NCBI GenBank assembly: GCA_030583925.1
Contig: CP129482.1
Location: 1,736,001 to 1,800,000, forward strand
Direction: 5' to 3'
Source of the DNA: Anaerolineales bacterium
GTDB lineage: Bacteria > Chloroflexota > Anaerolineae > Anaerolineales > Villigracilaceae
Length of the DNA: 64,000 nt
The notes under the pieces are model-generated. The model searched no databases. It was not told where the DNA came from and saw only the letters and a list, made by a program, of their open reading frames with translations. Shown piece after piece: positions 9,121-18,386 of the stretch. Each line of letters starts with the position of its first letter. Position 1 is the stretch's first letter. Made by a program: the position numbers and the translations under genes.

Positions 9121-9816
9121 ATGAACGAAATTACAATGATTGTGGCAGACGATCATCCATTGTTCCGTCAAGGTGTTGTGGATGCGCTCTCCCTTGAGCG
9201 GGATTTTCGGGTGCTCGCGCAAGCGTCTAATGGGAGCGAAGCGCTTGATCAGATACTGGCGTTGAAACCTCATGTTGCCATCCTTGATGTGAACATGCCG
9301 GGGATCAATGGTCAGCAAGTGACATATCGGTTGAGTTCCGATCGTATTTCTACGCGCGTGGTATTGCTTACCGGCTACGACGATATCGAGCAGGCGATCC
9401 ATGCCATGCTGGCTGGCGCGGGCGGCTATTGCGCCAAGGATATCGAACCGGAGGTTCTGTCTCGCACGGTGCGGGCGGTGGCGGAAGGAAAGTATGCCGT
9501 TGCCGGGAATATTTTCAACCGCCGCGAACTTGATCATTGGATTGACGAACAAATCGAGGGAGCGCGTCGCTCGTACAGTGAGCCGGGCGCGCCGTTCCAT
9601 CCGTTGTCTGATCGTGAAATGGAAGTGCTGTCTTGCGTGGTGCGCGGGATGAGCAACAAGGAAATTGCGGGTCTGCTCGGCATTAGCCATCAGACGGTGA
9701 AGAATCACGTTACTTCCATCCTGCGAAAATTTGGGGTCGAAGATCGCACCCAAGCGGTGGTCTACGCGCTCAAGCGCGGCTGGGTGAAATTGCAGTTCGA
9801 GCAGGAAAAGGAGTAG
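9121..9816 (+). CDS. NarL/FixJ-type response regulator
   Basis: 231 aa. The receiver domain covers residues about 4-120, with the acidic pair ADDH, phosphoacceptor Asp in AILDVNMPG and the conserved Lys in GYCAKDIEP. A LuxR-type helix-turn-helix follows at about 165-225 (LSDREMEVLSCVVRGMSNKE). Phosphorylation by the downstream kinase would activate DNA binding. GTG (9115), TTG (9118) and ATG (9121) are in frame. The ATG is preferred because AAGGTG lies just upstream and the protein then starts right before the first strand of the receiver. The kinase follows 9 bases later. Confidence 0.9.
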   Translation: MNEITMIVADDHPLFRQGVVDALSLERDFRVLAQASNGSEALDQILALKPHVAILDVNMPGINGQQVTYRLSSDRISTRVVLLTGYDDIEQAIHAMLAGAGGYCAKDIEPEVLSRTVRAVAEGKYAVAGNIFNRRELDHWIDEQIEGARRSYSEPGAPFHPLSDREMEVLSCVVRGMSNKEIAGLLGISHQTVKNHVTSILRKFGVEDRTQAVVYALKRGWVKLQFEQEKE

Positions 9817-9825
9817 GAGAGCGGT

Positions 9826-10848
9826 ATGGTAATGGATGAAACTTCCACTAGCGAATTGGACCTCGAGGCTGAACTCGAAGAGACTCAACGCGCGCTGCGT
9901 GAGATCACGCTGATGATCGAACAAAGCCAGGGGGAGGTTTCCAAACTTTCACAGCGCAACGCGGCGATCACAACTCATTTGCAACAGGTTCAAGGTCAGC
10001 TCGAAAACATGCCTCAGCAGGAGATTCGCAACGTGTACGATTCCGCTTTGGACGCCCAACAGCGGTTGTTCGTCATGCGTGGACAATTGGAAAAACTTCA
10101 AAGTGAGCGGACTCACCTCGAACGCTTCAAAACGACGTTGGAGCGGGCGCGTGCCGTGGCAAGCGGAGGCGGCGCCTCGGCGTCCGCTGGCGGCGCAAAA
10201 AGCCCGATGGCGAGCGTGGAAATGCTCGTCAACGCGCAGGAAACCGAACGTCAGCGACTCTCGCGCCAAATGCACGACGGTCCCGCCCAAGCCCTATCCA
10301 ATTTTATTTTGCAGGCGGAGATCGCCATGCGCCTAATGGATGTGGATGCCAATCAAGCGCGCGATGAATTGAACAACTTGAAAACTTCCGCCATGAGCAC
10401 GTTCCAAAAAGTCCGAAACTTCATCTTCGAACTGCGCCCCATGATGCTCGACGATCTTGGGCTGGCTCCCACCATCCGCCGCTATGCCGACGCGTTCAAG
10501 GAACAAACCGGGATAGAAGTCGGCGTGACGATCACCGGCAATGAACGCCGTCTCCAGCCGTATCTGGAAGTGATGCTTTTCCGCGCAATTCAAGAGTTGC
10601 TGGGGAATGCGGCGCGTCACGGCGAAGCGACGCAGGTGAAGGTTTTGCTTGATATGGGCGACGATCGTATCCGCGTCAGCGTGGACGACAATGGCAAAGG
10701 TTTCGACTCTGATTCGTATCAACAAAGTCATAACCTTGGTCTGAAGTTGATCCGTGAGCGCGCGGAAATGCTCGGCGGCAATTTCGAAATGGACAGTCAG
10801 CCGGGCAAAGGCGCTCGGATTTCATTCGCAGTCTCGGCTCGCTCGTAG
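9826..10848 (+). CDS. Soluble NarL-partner sensor histidine kinase (HisKA_3)
   Basis: 340 aa, no membrane segment. Residues about 8-110 are a long coiled coil (ELEAELEETQRALREI and following heptads), then a glycine-rich linker. The HisKA_3 dimerisation region has the phosphoacceptor His at about residue 150 (RQMHDGPAQALSN), and the HATPase_c domain has NAARHG, DDNGKGF and GLKLIRERAEMLGG. This is the DesK/LiaS/NarX kinase class, but with a coiled-coil input instead of a membrane sensor, so it probably reads a cytoplasmic signal or a partner protein. It immediately follows its likely response regulator and precedes the pilus cluster. Confidence 0.9.
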   Translation: MVMDETSTSELDLEAELEETQRALREITLMIEQSQGEVSKLSQRNAAITTHLQQVQGQLENMPQQEIRNVYDSALDAQQRLFVMRGQLEKLQSERTHLERFKTTLERARAVASGGGASASAGGAKSPMASVEMLVNAQETERQRLSRQMHDGPAQALSNFILQAEIAMRLMDVDANQARDELNNLKTSAMSTFQKVRNFIFELRPMMLDDLGLAPTIRRYADAFKEQTGIEVGVTITGNERRLQPYLEVMLFRAIQELLGNAARHGEATQVKVLLDMGDDRIRVSVDDNGKGFDSDSYQQSHNLGLKLIRERAEMLGGNFEMDSQPGKGARISFAVSARS

Positions 10849-10910
10849 TAGATTTCAAAGTCGTAAGGCTCGGAATAACAGGATTGTAAGCGTTGCGGGG
10901 GAGGTAGGTC

Positions 10911-10938
10911 TTGAAATTCTGGGCGCACGATGTACAAT
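10911..10938 (+). promoter_or_regulatory. Candidate promoter of the Flp pilin gene
   Basis: TTGAAA (10911-10916) and TACAAT (10933-10938) with a 16-base spacer, about 65 bases before the pilin ATG. Together with the terminator after the gene, it would allow the pilin to be made separately from the assembly genes. Confidence 0.5.
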
Positions 10939-11002
10939 TCAATTCAGATATCGGGAACGGTTCTCGATAAAACAACCTCTTATTCAGAAAGGAATTACCG
11001 CC

Positions 11003-11152
11003 ATGTTATTCGCTCCCAAAGAAAAAGGTCAAGGCTTGGTCGAGTATGCCATTATTCTCGCCCTCGTCGCCATCGTCGTGATCGCCGTGATGCGCTTGCT
11101 TGGACCCAAGGTTGGCAACACCTTCAGCACCATCAATAGCTCCCTGCCGTAA
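11003..11152 (+). CDS. flp: Flp family type IVb pilin
   Basis: 49-aa prepilin. A short basic leader ends in Gly9 and is followed by QGLVEYAIILALVAIVV, with the conserved Glu at +5 and Tyr at +6 after the expected prepilin peptidase cut, then a hydrophobic helix and a short polar tail. This is the hallmark of Flp/Tad pilins, which form thin adhesive fibres. The open frame runs further upstream, but the ATG at 11003 has AAAGGA about 9 bases before it and gives the correct leader length. A strong terminator follows at once, and the Tad assembly genes start 150 bases later. No prepilin peptidase gene is in the window. Confidence 0.93.
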   Translation: MLFAPKEKGQGLVEYAIILALVAIVVIAVMRLLGPKVGNTFSTINSSLP

Positions 11153-11172
11153 CCGAACTTTTCTCCACTTAC

Positions 11173-11206
11173 AGGACTCTGCCTTCCGGCAGAGTCCTAC
11201 TTTTTT
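11173..11206 (+). terminator. Intrinsic terminator after the pilin gene
   Basis: A perfect 11-bp stem (AGGACTCTGCC with GGCAGAGTCCT) around the loop TTCC, followed by AC and six T. It should end the short pilin transcript. Confidence 0.92.
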
Positions 11207-11212
11207 ACTAAT

Positions 11213-11246
11213 TTGACATTTTCGTTTCGGGTTTATGCTGTATAAT
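11213..11246 (+). promoter_or_regulatory. Candidate promoter region of the Tad assembly operon
   Basis: A perfect TTGACA (11213-11218) and a perfect TATAAT preceded by TG (11241-11246) lie between the pilin terminator and cpaB. Their spacing of 22 bases is longer than the usual 16-18, so an activator or an independent TG-type -10 may be involved. Confidence 0.4.
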
Positions 11247-11304
11247 ATTTCGTCGAAGGAAATAATCGCTTGACTGGCAAGTAGTCAAGAGAGGAGAAAA
11301 TTGT

Positions 11305-12360
11305 ATGCGTCGCGGACGATTGCTTATCTTTTTGGTGTTGATCGTTGTAGTTGGTTTGGCGGTGCTGTTTGCCGTTCTAACCCTGCTAAGGCCCAATATT
11401 GCCCAGCCGGCTGCACAGCAGACGGCTATGACCGAGATTTACTATGCCGCTCAAAACATTCCGCAAGGGAAGGAAATTACCAAGGAGCTCCTGGGAACAT
11501 TTTCTATCCCCTCTGCGAATGTCGCGGAAGTGATGTTCACGGTTGGCGAAGAGGCAAACTTGGTCGGGCAGAGCGCGCGCGTTACTCTTGAACCCGGAGT
11601 GGTGATCACCTCGTCAATGGTTGGAGAACAGGTGGAGATTACGGGTCCTGCGCATGCCGTGCAAATTCCGACCGGCATGGTGGCGGTGACAATTCCCGCA
11701 AACCGCTTATCTACGGATGGCTATGGCACAAACGACGGCGCGCGCGTCAACGTGATCGCGTGCATGGGCTTTGTAGATCTTGATCCCAGTTTTCAAACCA
11801 TTCTTCCTAATTTCACTTCTGTCGTAACCGGCACTGGATTTTTACCGGAAGCGCTGCCTGTACTCTCTGCTGCGGCAGTTTCTGGCGGCTCGGCAGCCGT
11901 ACAGGGAAGAGTCGAACTTGACCCAACTCTGCAACAGCCATTTTATGTTGTACCGTCTGAAGTATCCCAACGCCCAAGAATGGCTTGTCAGATGATCCTG
12001 CAAGATGTCAAGGTGATGAAATTGGGGAATTTCTCCCTGCAACCCGGAACCGCTGATCCGAACGCGACACCTTCCCCTGCACAGGCTCAACAGCAGGCGT
12101 CGCCAGATATCGTTACCTTGATCGTAAACCCACAAGATGCGGTTTCGCTCAACTTTTTTGTGTACAGCGGCGCCTTGTTGACCATGACCCTTCGCCATCC
12201 GGATGATAGATCTCAGATTGATGCGCAGGCTACGAATTTGTCCACCCTCCTTGCTCAATATGGCATCACCTTGCCCTCTAAACTTCCTTACGGCATTCAG
12301 ATGCAGGTTGATATCCTCACGCCGCCTTCGCTGCCTAATGATGTTCAACCTGAACAATAG
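11305..12360 (+). CDS. cpaB: Tad pilus assembly protein CpaB/RcpC
   Basis: 351 aa with one N-terminal membrane helix (about 5-28) and an extracytoplasmic domain. Residues about 45-120 form a SAF-like domain (YYAAQNIPQGKEIT, then GVVITSSMV), as in CpaB/RcpC and flagellar FlgA proteins. In diderm bacteria CpaB works with the CpaC secretin. No secretin is present here, so in this probably single-membrane organism it may act at the cell wall as a pilus gate or chaperone (inference). Ribosome binding site GAGGAG about 9 bases upstream. First gene of a compact run with cpaE, cpaF, tadB and tadC. Confidence 0.88.
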   Translation: MRRGRLLIFLVLIVVVGLAVLFAVLTLLRPNIAQPAAQQTAMTEIYYAAQNIPQGKEITKELLGTFSIPSANVAEVMFTVGEEANLVGQSARVTLEPGVVITSSMVGEQVEITGPAHAVQIPTGMVAVTIPANRLSTDGYGTNDGARVNVIACMGFVDLDPSFQTILPNFTSVVTGTGFLPEALPVLSAAAVSGGSAAVQGRVELDPTLQQPFYVVPSEVSQRPRMACQMILQDVKVMKLGNFSLQPGTADPNATPSPAQAQQQASPDIVTLIVNPQDAVSLNFFVYSGALLTMTLRHPDDRSQIDAQATNLSTLLAQYGITLPSKLPYGIQMQVDILTPPSLPNDVQPEQ

Positions 12361-12377
12361 TCTAAGGCGATCTTTGT

Positions 12378-13619
12378 ATGGCTCCCGGTGATAAGATTCG
12401 TGTTCTGATCGTGGACGATGTCTCTGAGACGCGTGAGAACGTCCGTAAATTATTGCAATTCGAATCGGATGTTGACGTTGTCGGCGTTGCGCGGACCGGG
12501 AAAGAGGCGATTCAATCTTCCCTTGAGTTTGATCCGGATGTCGTCCTCATGGACATCAACATGCCCGATATGGACGGCATTGCCGCCACGGAAGCCATCC
12601 GCGCGAAACAGCCCGCAGTCCAAGTTGTAATTCTGTCTGTTCAAAACGATCAGAACTATATGCGCCGCGCCATGCTGGTGGGAGCGCGTGATTTTCTGAC
12701 CAAGCCGCCGATGGGCGATGAGTTGATTTCCGCGATCCGACGGGCTGGCGCTATGTCGCAGAGCGAGCGCTCGAAGAGCGTAGTTGCACAACCAAGCGCG
12801 CCGATGGCCGGGATGTCTGGCGCAAGTTTTGGATACACCGCCCGCGGCAAAATCATCACCATCTATAGCCCGAAGGGCGGTGCTGGATGCACTACGCTGG
12901 CTGTCAATCTCGCGATCGCGCTTAACAATGACGATACACGCGTGGCGTTGGTGGACGCAAACCTGCAATTTGGCGATGTCGCAATGTTTGTGAACGAGCA
13001 GGGAAAAAATACCATTGCGGATCTCACCCCGCGCGCAGAGGAGTTGGACCCTGAGATCGTGGAAGAAGTTATGGTAAAGCACGCGGCTTCGGGGTTGCAT
13101 ATCCTTGCCGCGCCGAGTCGTCCTGAGTATGCCGATAAAGTGACGAGCGGTCAGTTGTCTAAGGTGCTTGAATACCTTAAACAAATGTATGCGTATGTGA
13201 TCGTGGATACATCCGCCTATCTTACCGAAAACACGCTGGCTGTAATTGATATAAGCGATTTGATCGTGTTGGTTACCACGCAGGATATTCCGTCCATTAA
13301 AAGTTGTCGTCTGTTTCTTGACCTATTGCAAACCATGGGCGTCGAACGCGAGCGAATTTTGTTCGTCATGAATCGGTTCGATAAACGCGTCAATATCACC
13401 CCGGACCGAGTCGCTGAAAACCTGAAGCAGGAGGTGGCTTCAGTGATCCCGCTTGACGAGCAGACAGTGACCAAGGCGGTGAATCGCGGTATTCCATTTA
13501 TGTTGGATGCCCGGAATCAACTGGCTGGACGAGGCATCCTCTCACTGGCAGAAAGCGTTCGGGCGCGTGTAACAGCCATCGAGTCCGGTGGTGAAGCGGA
13601 TCGTGTCGGCAGGCGATAG
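12378..13619 (+). CDS. cpaE: CpaE/TadZ: receiver domain fused to a MinD/ParA-like ATPase
   Basis: 413 aa. The N-terminal receiver domain (about 7-125) retains the acidic pair (IVDDV), phosphoacceptor Asp59 (LMDINMPDMDG) and Lys (FLTKPP), so it may really be phosphorylated, unlike degenerate receivers in many CpaE proteins. After a linker comes a MinD/ParA-type ATPase (about 155-405) with the deviant P-loop YSPKGGAGCTT and the DANLQFGD switch. CpaE/TadZ positions the pilus machine at particular sites in the cell. Located between cpaB and cpaF, 17 and 21 bases away. Confidence 0.9.
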   Translation: MAPGDKIRVLIVDDVSETRENVRKLLQFESDVDVVGVARTGKEAIQSSLEFDPDVVLMDINMPDMDGIAATEAIRAKQPAVQVVILSVQNDQNYMRRAMLVGARDFLTKPPMGDELISAIRRAGAMSQSERSKSVVAQPSAPMAGMSGASFGYTARGKIITIYSPKGGAGCTTLAVNLAIALNNDDTRVALVDANLQFGDVAMFVNEQGKNTIADLTPRAEELDPEIVEEVMVKHAASGLHILAAPSRPEYADKVTSGQLSKVLEYLKQMYAYVIVDTSAYLTENTLAVIDISDLIVLVTTQDIPSIKSCRLFLDLLQTMGVERERILFVMNRFDKRVNITPDRVAENLKQEVASVIPLDEQTVTKAVNRGIPFMLDARNQLAGRGILSLAESVRARVTAIESGGEADRVGRR

Positions 13620-13640
13620 GTTATTAGTTAGGAGATTCAC

Positions 13641-15062
13641 ATGTCTCTATTAAAACGAATCGAGCAAGGTCAGGGCGGAGGCTCATCTGGCAGTTCCGGC
13701 GGTCAGTCCGGAAATCAGGGCGGGGGCGATGGTTCGCGTCTTTCCAACCTGCAAGCGCGACGCGTGAATGCGCCGATCACATCGCCTCAGGCCGGTTCGT
13801 ACTTTGACCTGAAGACTCGCGTGCAAAATAAATTGCTCTCCGAGTTAGATCCATCCATGGATATTTCGCGGACGGATGACGTGCGAAAAACGATTCAGGA
13901 TCTATTCGAGCAGATTCTGGCTGAAGAAAATATCGTTCTCTCGCGCCCGGAGCGGGCGCGCTTGTTCGAGCAGATCACAGCGGAAATCCTTGGTTTTGGT
14001 CCATTGCAACCGCTACTCGAAGACGAGTCTATCACTGAGGTGATGGTCAATGGGGCGAAGAACCTTTATATTGAGCGCAAAGGAAAAATCCATCGCGTGC
14101 CTGTGACATTCGAGAACAACGACCATGTGATGCGTATTATTGACCGCATCGTTGCGCCGTTGGGCCGCCGTATTGACGAATCCAGTCCGTATGTAGATGC
14201 GCGCTTGCCGGATGGGTCGCGCGTGAACGCGGTTATTCCTCCGATCTCGCTCATTGGACCTGTGTTGACCATTCGTAAGTTTGCGCGAAATCCGATCACT
14301 GTAGATCAATTAATTCAATTCGGGTCCGTTTCTGCGGAGTCGATTCAATTCTTGAAGGCGTGTGTGGAAGCGCGTTTGAATGTTGTAATCTCCGGCGGCA
14401 CAGGCTCTGGAAAGACAACGCTGTTGAATATCCTTTCGAGTTTTATTCCCGCCGATGAACGGATCTTGACCATCGAAAACGCGGCGGAGTTGCAATTGCG
14501 TCAGGAGCATGTAGTCACGCTGGAATCGCGCCCGCCCAATATCGAAGGGCGCGGCGAGATTACGATCCGTCAATTGGTTATTAATGCTTTGCGTATGCGC
14601 CCCGACCGGATTGTGGTGGGCGAGATCCGCGACGAGGCGGCGTTGGATATGTTGCAGGCGATGAACACGGGTCACGATGGCTCGATGACGACCCTGCACT
14701 CGAACAGTCCTCGCGATTCGCTTTCGCGTCTCGAAACCATGACGTTGATGGCTGGCATGGATTTGCCCGCACGGGCGATCCGTGAGCAGATCACATCCGC
14801 AGTTGATGTGATCTGTCATCAAGAGCGCATGCGTGACGGCACGCGTAAAGTTACGAATATCACCGAAGTGAGCGGCATGGAAGGCGAAGTGATCACCATG
14901 ACCGACATTTTCGTGTTCGAACAGACCGGCATCGAGAATGGACAAATTGTGGGCCGGTTGAGGCCTTCCGGCTTGCGCCCGAAATTCATGGATAAGATCG
15001 AAGCCGCGGGAATTAACCTGCCTCCTTCCATTTTCGGTATCGGCGACAGACGGCGTTACTAA
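13641..15062 (+). CDS. cpaF: Tad pilus secretion ATPase CpaF/TadA
   Basis: 473 aa. A glycine/serine-rich N-terminal linker is followed by the CpaF-type N-terminal domain (PLLEDESITEVMVNG) and the GSP E/PilT-class ATPase: Walker A SGGTGSGKTTLLN (about 250), the Asp box (ERILTIENAAELQL), Walker B (PDRIVVGEIRDEAALD) and the His box (GHDGSMTTLHSNS). Hexameric motor on the inner membrane face that powers assembly of the Flp pilus. Works with TadB and TadC, encoded directly downstream. Start ATG with TAGGAG upstream. Confidence 0.95.
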   Translation: MSLLKRIEQGQGGGSSGSSGGQSGNQGGGDGSRLSNLQARRVNAPITSPQAGSYFDLKTRVQNKLLSELDPSMDISRTDDVRKTIQDLFEQILAEENIVLSRPERARLFEQITAEILGFGPLQPLLEDESITEVMVNGAKNLYIERKGKIHRVPVTFENNDHVMRIIDRIVAPLGRRIDESSPYVDARLPDGSRVNAVIPPISLIGPVLTIRKFARNPITVDQLIQFGSVSAESIQFLKACVEARLNVVISGGTGSGKTTLLNILSSFIPADERILTIENAAELQLRQEHVVTLESRPPNIEGRGEITIRQLVINALRMRPDRIVVGEIRDEAALDMLQAMNTGHDGSMTTLHSNSPRDSLSRLETMTLMAGMDLPARAIREQITSAVDVICHQERMRDGTRKVTNITEVSGMEGEVITMTDIFVFEQTGIENGQIVGRLRPSGLRPKFMDKIEAAGINLPPSIFGIGDRRRY

Positions 15063-15084
15063 TTCAAATGACAGGTATCTAAAG

Positions 15085-16065
15085 ATGGACCCCCTAATGA
15101 TTCTCGCGGTCGGCGGCAGTATATTATTGCTGTTGTTGATCGCTGGGGCGGTAGTTACGGTGATCAGCGATCGCTCTCTCGTTGAGGAGCGCCTGGGAAA
15201 GTTCCTTGAAGATGAAAAACCCGTAGCGGACTCCGACCGGGCTGGAAGTTCCATTGTTACTGAGTGGTTGAACCGTCGAGTCGCGCGCTCTTCGCTCGGA
15301 GACCGCGTCTCCCGCGATCTTGCGCGGGCAGACATGAAGTTGAAAGTTGCCGAATATTTTGCTCTGATCTTCATTTCAACTCTCGCTCTGGCGACGTTGG
15401 GAATCATCCTTCAGCCCAGCAGCGCGTTGATTTCAGGCATCATCGGCGGTGTGATCGGTTTTTTTGCCCCGCGTTTCTACGTCAAACGCCGACAAGCCCA
15501 GCGGTTAATTCGGTTTAACGATCAGCTTTCGGATATGCTGAATTTAATGGTCAATGGACTGCGCGCAGGGTACTCGACCACGCAGGCTATGGAGGCGGTG
15601 AGTCGCGAGTTGCCCGCCCCAATTTCCGATGAATTTAGGCGGCTCGTTCAGGAAATGCAGATCGGTATCCCGATGGAGAAGGCGTTGGATAACCTTCTGC
15701 GCCGTATTCCCAGCGACGACCTTGATTTTGTGGTTACCGCGATCAATGTACAACGCGAAGTCGGCGGTAATCTTTCAGAAATTCTTGACACCATATCATT
15801 TACCATCCGCGAACGAGTTCGGATCAAAGGCGAGATCCGTGTGTTGACCGCTTCGGTGCGGACATCAGGCACGGTGTTGTCGCTGATTCCTGTTTTTCTC
15901 AGCCTTGCCTTGTGGTTCGTCAGCCCAGAATACATCGGCGCTTTCTTCGATGATAGCGGAGGTTTGCCTCAGCCCCTGTGCGGGATCGCGGCGGTCGTCA
16001 CCATTGTGGGAATGATCGCATCCGGGTATTTCGTTATGATGAAGATCGCGGATATCGAGGTGTAG
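15085..16065 (+). CDS. tadB: Tad pilus platform protein TadB
   Basis: 326 aa inner-membrane protein of the T2SS-F family. An N-terminal helix (about 4-26), paired central helices (about 88-125), a soluble T2SSF domain around 140-265 (LSDMLNLMVNGLRAGYSTTQAMEAV is characteristic of TadB) and C-terminal helices. With TadC it forms the platform on which the CpaF motor acts. It ends one base before the TadC start, so the two are translated together. Confidence 0.92.
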   Translation: MDPLMILAVGGSILLLLLIAGAVVTVISDRSLVEERLGKFLEDEKPVADSDRAGSSIVTEWLNRRVARSSLGDRVSRDLARADMKLKVAEYFALIFISTLALATLGIILQPSSALISGIIGGVIGFFAPRFYVKRRQAQRLIRFNDQLSDMLNLMVNGLRAGYSTTQAMEAVSRELPAPISDEFRRLVQEMQIGIPMEKALDNLLRRIPSDDLDFVVTAINVQREVGGNLSEILDTISFTIRERVRIKGEIRVLTASVRTSGTVLSLIPVFLSLALWFVSPEYIGAFFDDSGGLPQPLCGIAAVVTIVGMIASGYFVMMKIADIEV

Positions 16066-16066
16066 C

Positions 16067-17008
16067 ATGACTGGCTTGATCGTTTTTGTCATTTTTCTGC
16101 TGATCGTGATTGGCGTGGTCATGATCGTTGCTCGTCGGCGCACGCCAGCGGAAGGCGGGGAAGATGATCCATTGCAAGCCCGCCTGGCGGAATTCATCCA
16201 ACGCGGCGACGATGTTCAATCGCTTGAACAGATCGAAATGTCTCAACCGTTCGTGGAGCGCGTGGTTATTCCGCTGGCGAAGCGGTTGGGCGAATTCTCG
16301 GCGCGCTTCACGCCGCAGAAATTGATACAGGATACGGCGCGTCAATTCGAGCTTGCCGGACATCCGTGGCCCATTGACGCGCCGACATTCTTAGCCATCC
16401 GCTTTATTTTGGCGGTCGTCCTAGGCGGATTGACGATCGCCTATGTAGCCTACGCGCCGGCGGCTAATCCTACCGATAATTTTCTGTACATCGGCGGCGC
16501 AATTTTTGGCGGATTCTTTGTCCCGCACCTCATGCTGACAAGCCGGGTAACGCGACGGCAGTCCGAGATTCGGAAGGCGATGCCGGACGCGCTCGATCTG
16601 CTGACCATCTGCGTGGAGGCGGGACTTGGGTTCGACGCGGCGCTTTCGCGCGTGAGCGAGAAATGGGAGAACGAATTATCGCTGGCGTTTGCCCGCACCA
16701 TCCGTGAGATCCAGTTAGGCAAGACGCGCCGCGAAGCGCTGAGAGATATGGCAGACAGGCTGGGCATCCCGGAAATGTCCAGTTTCGTCGCGGCGATCAT
16801 TCAAAGCGAGATGCTGGGCGTGAGTATGGCGCGCGTCCTGCGTATTCAGTCCGACCAGATGCGCGTAAAGCGGCGTCAGCGCGCGGAAGAAGCGGCGCAC
16901 AAAGCGCCGGTGAAGATGATCATCCCCATGGCGTTATTGATCTTCCCTTCGATCATGATCATCATTCTCACCCCTGCGGCGATCAGTATCTATGCTACAT
17001 TAGGTTAA
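16067..17008 (+). CDS. tadC: Tad pilus platform protein TadC
   Basis: 313 aa, second T2SS-F platform protein. An N-terminal membrane helix (about 2-23), two helices near 105-150, a cytoplasmic T2SSF domain (MPDALDLLTICVEAGLGFDA, about 170-190; EMLGVSMARVLRIQSDQMRV) and a C-terminal helix. The start codon lies one base after the tadB stop. Last pilus gene recognised; the minor pilins TadE/F/G, the lipoprotein TadD, the secretin and the prepilin peptidase are absent from the window. Confidence 0.92.
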   Translation: MTGLIVFVIFLLIVIGVVMIVARRRTPAEGGEDDPLQARLAEFIQRGDDVQSLEQIEMSQPFVERVVIPLAKRLGEFSARFTPQKLIQDTARQFELAGHPWPIDAPTFLAIRFILAVVLGGLTIAYVAYAPAANPTDNFLYIGGAIFGGFFVPHLMLTSRVTRRQSEIRKAMPDALDLLTICVEAGLGFDAALSRVSEKWENELSLAFARTIREIQLGKTRREALRDMADRLGIPEMSSFVAAIIQSEMLGVSMARVLRIQSDQMRVKRRQRAEEAAHKAPVKMIIPMALLIFPSIMIIILTPAAISIYATLG

Positions 17009-17018
17009 CCGCTTATCC

Positions 17019-17756
17019 TTGAAACAAATCCCGTGGTCGTATCGCTTGTACCGATGGACCTGGAACGGGTTGGACTTGCTGTTTCCACCCGTCTGCGGAG
17101 GTTGTGGAAAGACTGGCTCGCGGTGGTGCCAGGATTGCAGAATGCGCGTGCCGAAGATCCGCAAACCGTTCTGCGAAAAATGCGGAATTCCCACACGCGG
17201 AAGTGAAGTTTGCGAAAAATGTTCATTGAATCCGCCTGCATATCGCGCGTTGCGATCGTGGGCGGTTTTTGATTCGCCGGTGCAGAATGCGTTGCATACC
17301 ATCAAATATCGCCGCAACATCGGGTTGGCGGACGCGCTAGCTGTGGACATCGTGGGATTTGTGGAAGCCTTGGGATGGAAGATAGAGATTCTGATCCCGG
17401 CTCCGCTGGGAAAGGCTCGTTTGAAAGAGCGCGGATATAATCAGGTTGGACTGGTGGCGCGTCCACTTGCGTATGAACTTGGAATATTGTACGCGCCGAA
17501 TAGCTTGAAGAAGATCCGTGAGACGCGTTCGCAGGTCGGTTTGAATGTCGTTGAACGACGCGAGAACGTTCGGGAGGCGTATCAGGCTGACCCGTCGGTG
17601 TTGAAGCGGAAGTCCATCCTGCTGATGGACGATGTGGCGACGACCGGCTCCACCATCTCGGCTTGCACGGAGGCGCTGATGTCTGCGGGCGCGGCGGAGG
17701 TGTATGCGCTGACGATCGCGCGGGCGCTTTCGCATCACGATTTGAATCGCGTTTGA
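17019..17756 (+). CDS. comF: ComF family phosphoribosyltransferase-like protein
   Basis: 245 aa. The N-terminal zinc-ribbon-like part has four CxxC-type pairs (CGGCGKTG, WCQDC, CEKCGIP, CEKCS; about residues 24-70). The C-terminal type I phosphoribosyltransferase domain has the PRPP-binding loop ILLMDDVATTGSTISAC (about 205-221). ComF proteins are needed for internalising single-stranded DNA during natural transformation; type IV pilus-like genes lie just upstream, but here they are Tad rather than Com pilus genes. The start appears to be TTG at 17019, 10 bases after tadC, without a good ribosome binding site. Confidence 0.85.
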   Translation: MKQIPWSYRLYRWTWNGLDLLFPPVCGGCGKTGSRWCQDCRMRVPKIRKPFCEKCGIPTRGSEVCEKCSLNPPAYRALRSWAVFDSPVQNALHTIKYRRNIGLADALAVDIVGFVEALGWKIEILIPAPLGKARLKERGYNQVGLVARPLAYELGILYAPNSLKKIRETRSQVGLNVVERRENVREAYQADPSVLKRKSILLMDDVATTGSTISACTEALMSAGAAEVYALTIARALSHHDLNRV

Positions 17757-17803
17757 CAACGGCGTTTGTTTGTCGTTGATATCACAATTTCAGGAGGTTC
17801 CCC

Positions 17804-18373
17804 ATGTCTGACCACATTGATGTTCAGGCTCGAAACATGCGTTTGACCGATAACACCCGTGAGTACGTCGAGAAGAAAGCCGCAAAACTTGAACGACTTC
17901 TTCAGGAGATTGAAGAAATTCGTATCGAACTAACGCATGAGAAGAACGCCCGTCAGGCGACTGACCGACAAGTGGCGCAGATGACATTGCGCGGCAAAGG
18001 GTTTACTCTGCGGACGGAAGAACGCTCGGACGATCTTCATGCCGCTTTCGATGCCGCTCTCGATAAAATGCAAAGACAGGTGGAACGATACAAAGGCAAG
18101 CATTTTCGCGGACGCGGGGACGGGCGCTCGGCGGCGGAGGTGACAGAGGAAGAGTCGTGGCCCGTTGACGAAACTGGCGAACTCCTGCCGTTGATCGCGA
18201 AGCGAAAGAAATTTATCATCATGCCCATGAACGAAGATGAAGCAGTTGAGCAAATGCGTTTGTTGGGTCACAACAATTTCTTCATCTTTTTCAACGCGGA
18301 GCAAAATGCAATTCAAGTGTTGTATCGCCGGCGCAACGGTTCGTACGGGTTGATCGAGCCTGTGGTCGGATAA
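17804..18373 (+). CDS. hpf: Ribosome hibernation promoting factor, long form
   Basis: 189 aa. The N-terminal domain (about 1-100) matches HPF/RaiA ([36 protein letters not shown]), binding the 30S decoding region. The C-terminal domain (about 130-188) has the long-HPF dimerisation fold ([31 protein letters not shown]), which joins two ribosomes into 100S dimers in stationary phase. Length fits the long form of Firmicutes and Chloroflexota. Strong AGGAGG upstream. A hairpin follows the stop codon and separates it from folE. Confidence 0.93.
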   Translation: MSDHIDVQARNMRLTDNTREYVEKKAAKLERLLQEIEEIRIELTHEKNARQATDRQVAQMTLRGKGFTLRTEERSDDLHAAFDAALDKMQRQVERYKGKHFRGRGDGRSAAEVTEEESWPVDETGELLPLIAKRKKFIIMPMNEDEAVEQMRLLGHNNFFIFFNAEQNAIQVLYRRRNGSYGLIEPVVG

Positions 18374-18386
18374 CGGCAGAAAAATA

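Noticed and set aside
14310..15407. 365-codon frame opposite cpaF/tadB
   Set aside because: Antisense shadow; His/Arg-rich low-quality protein crossing the boundary of two real genes.
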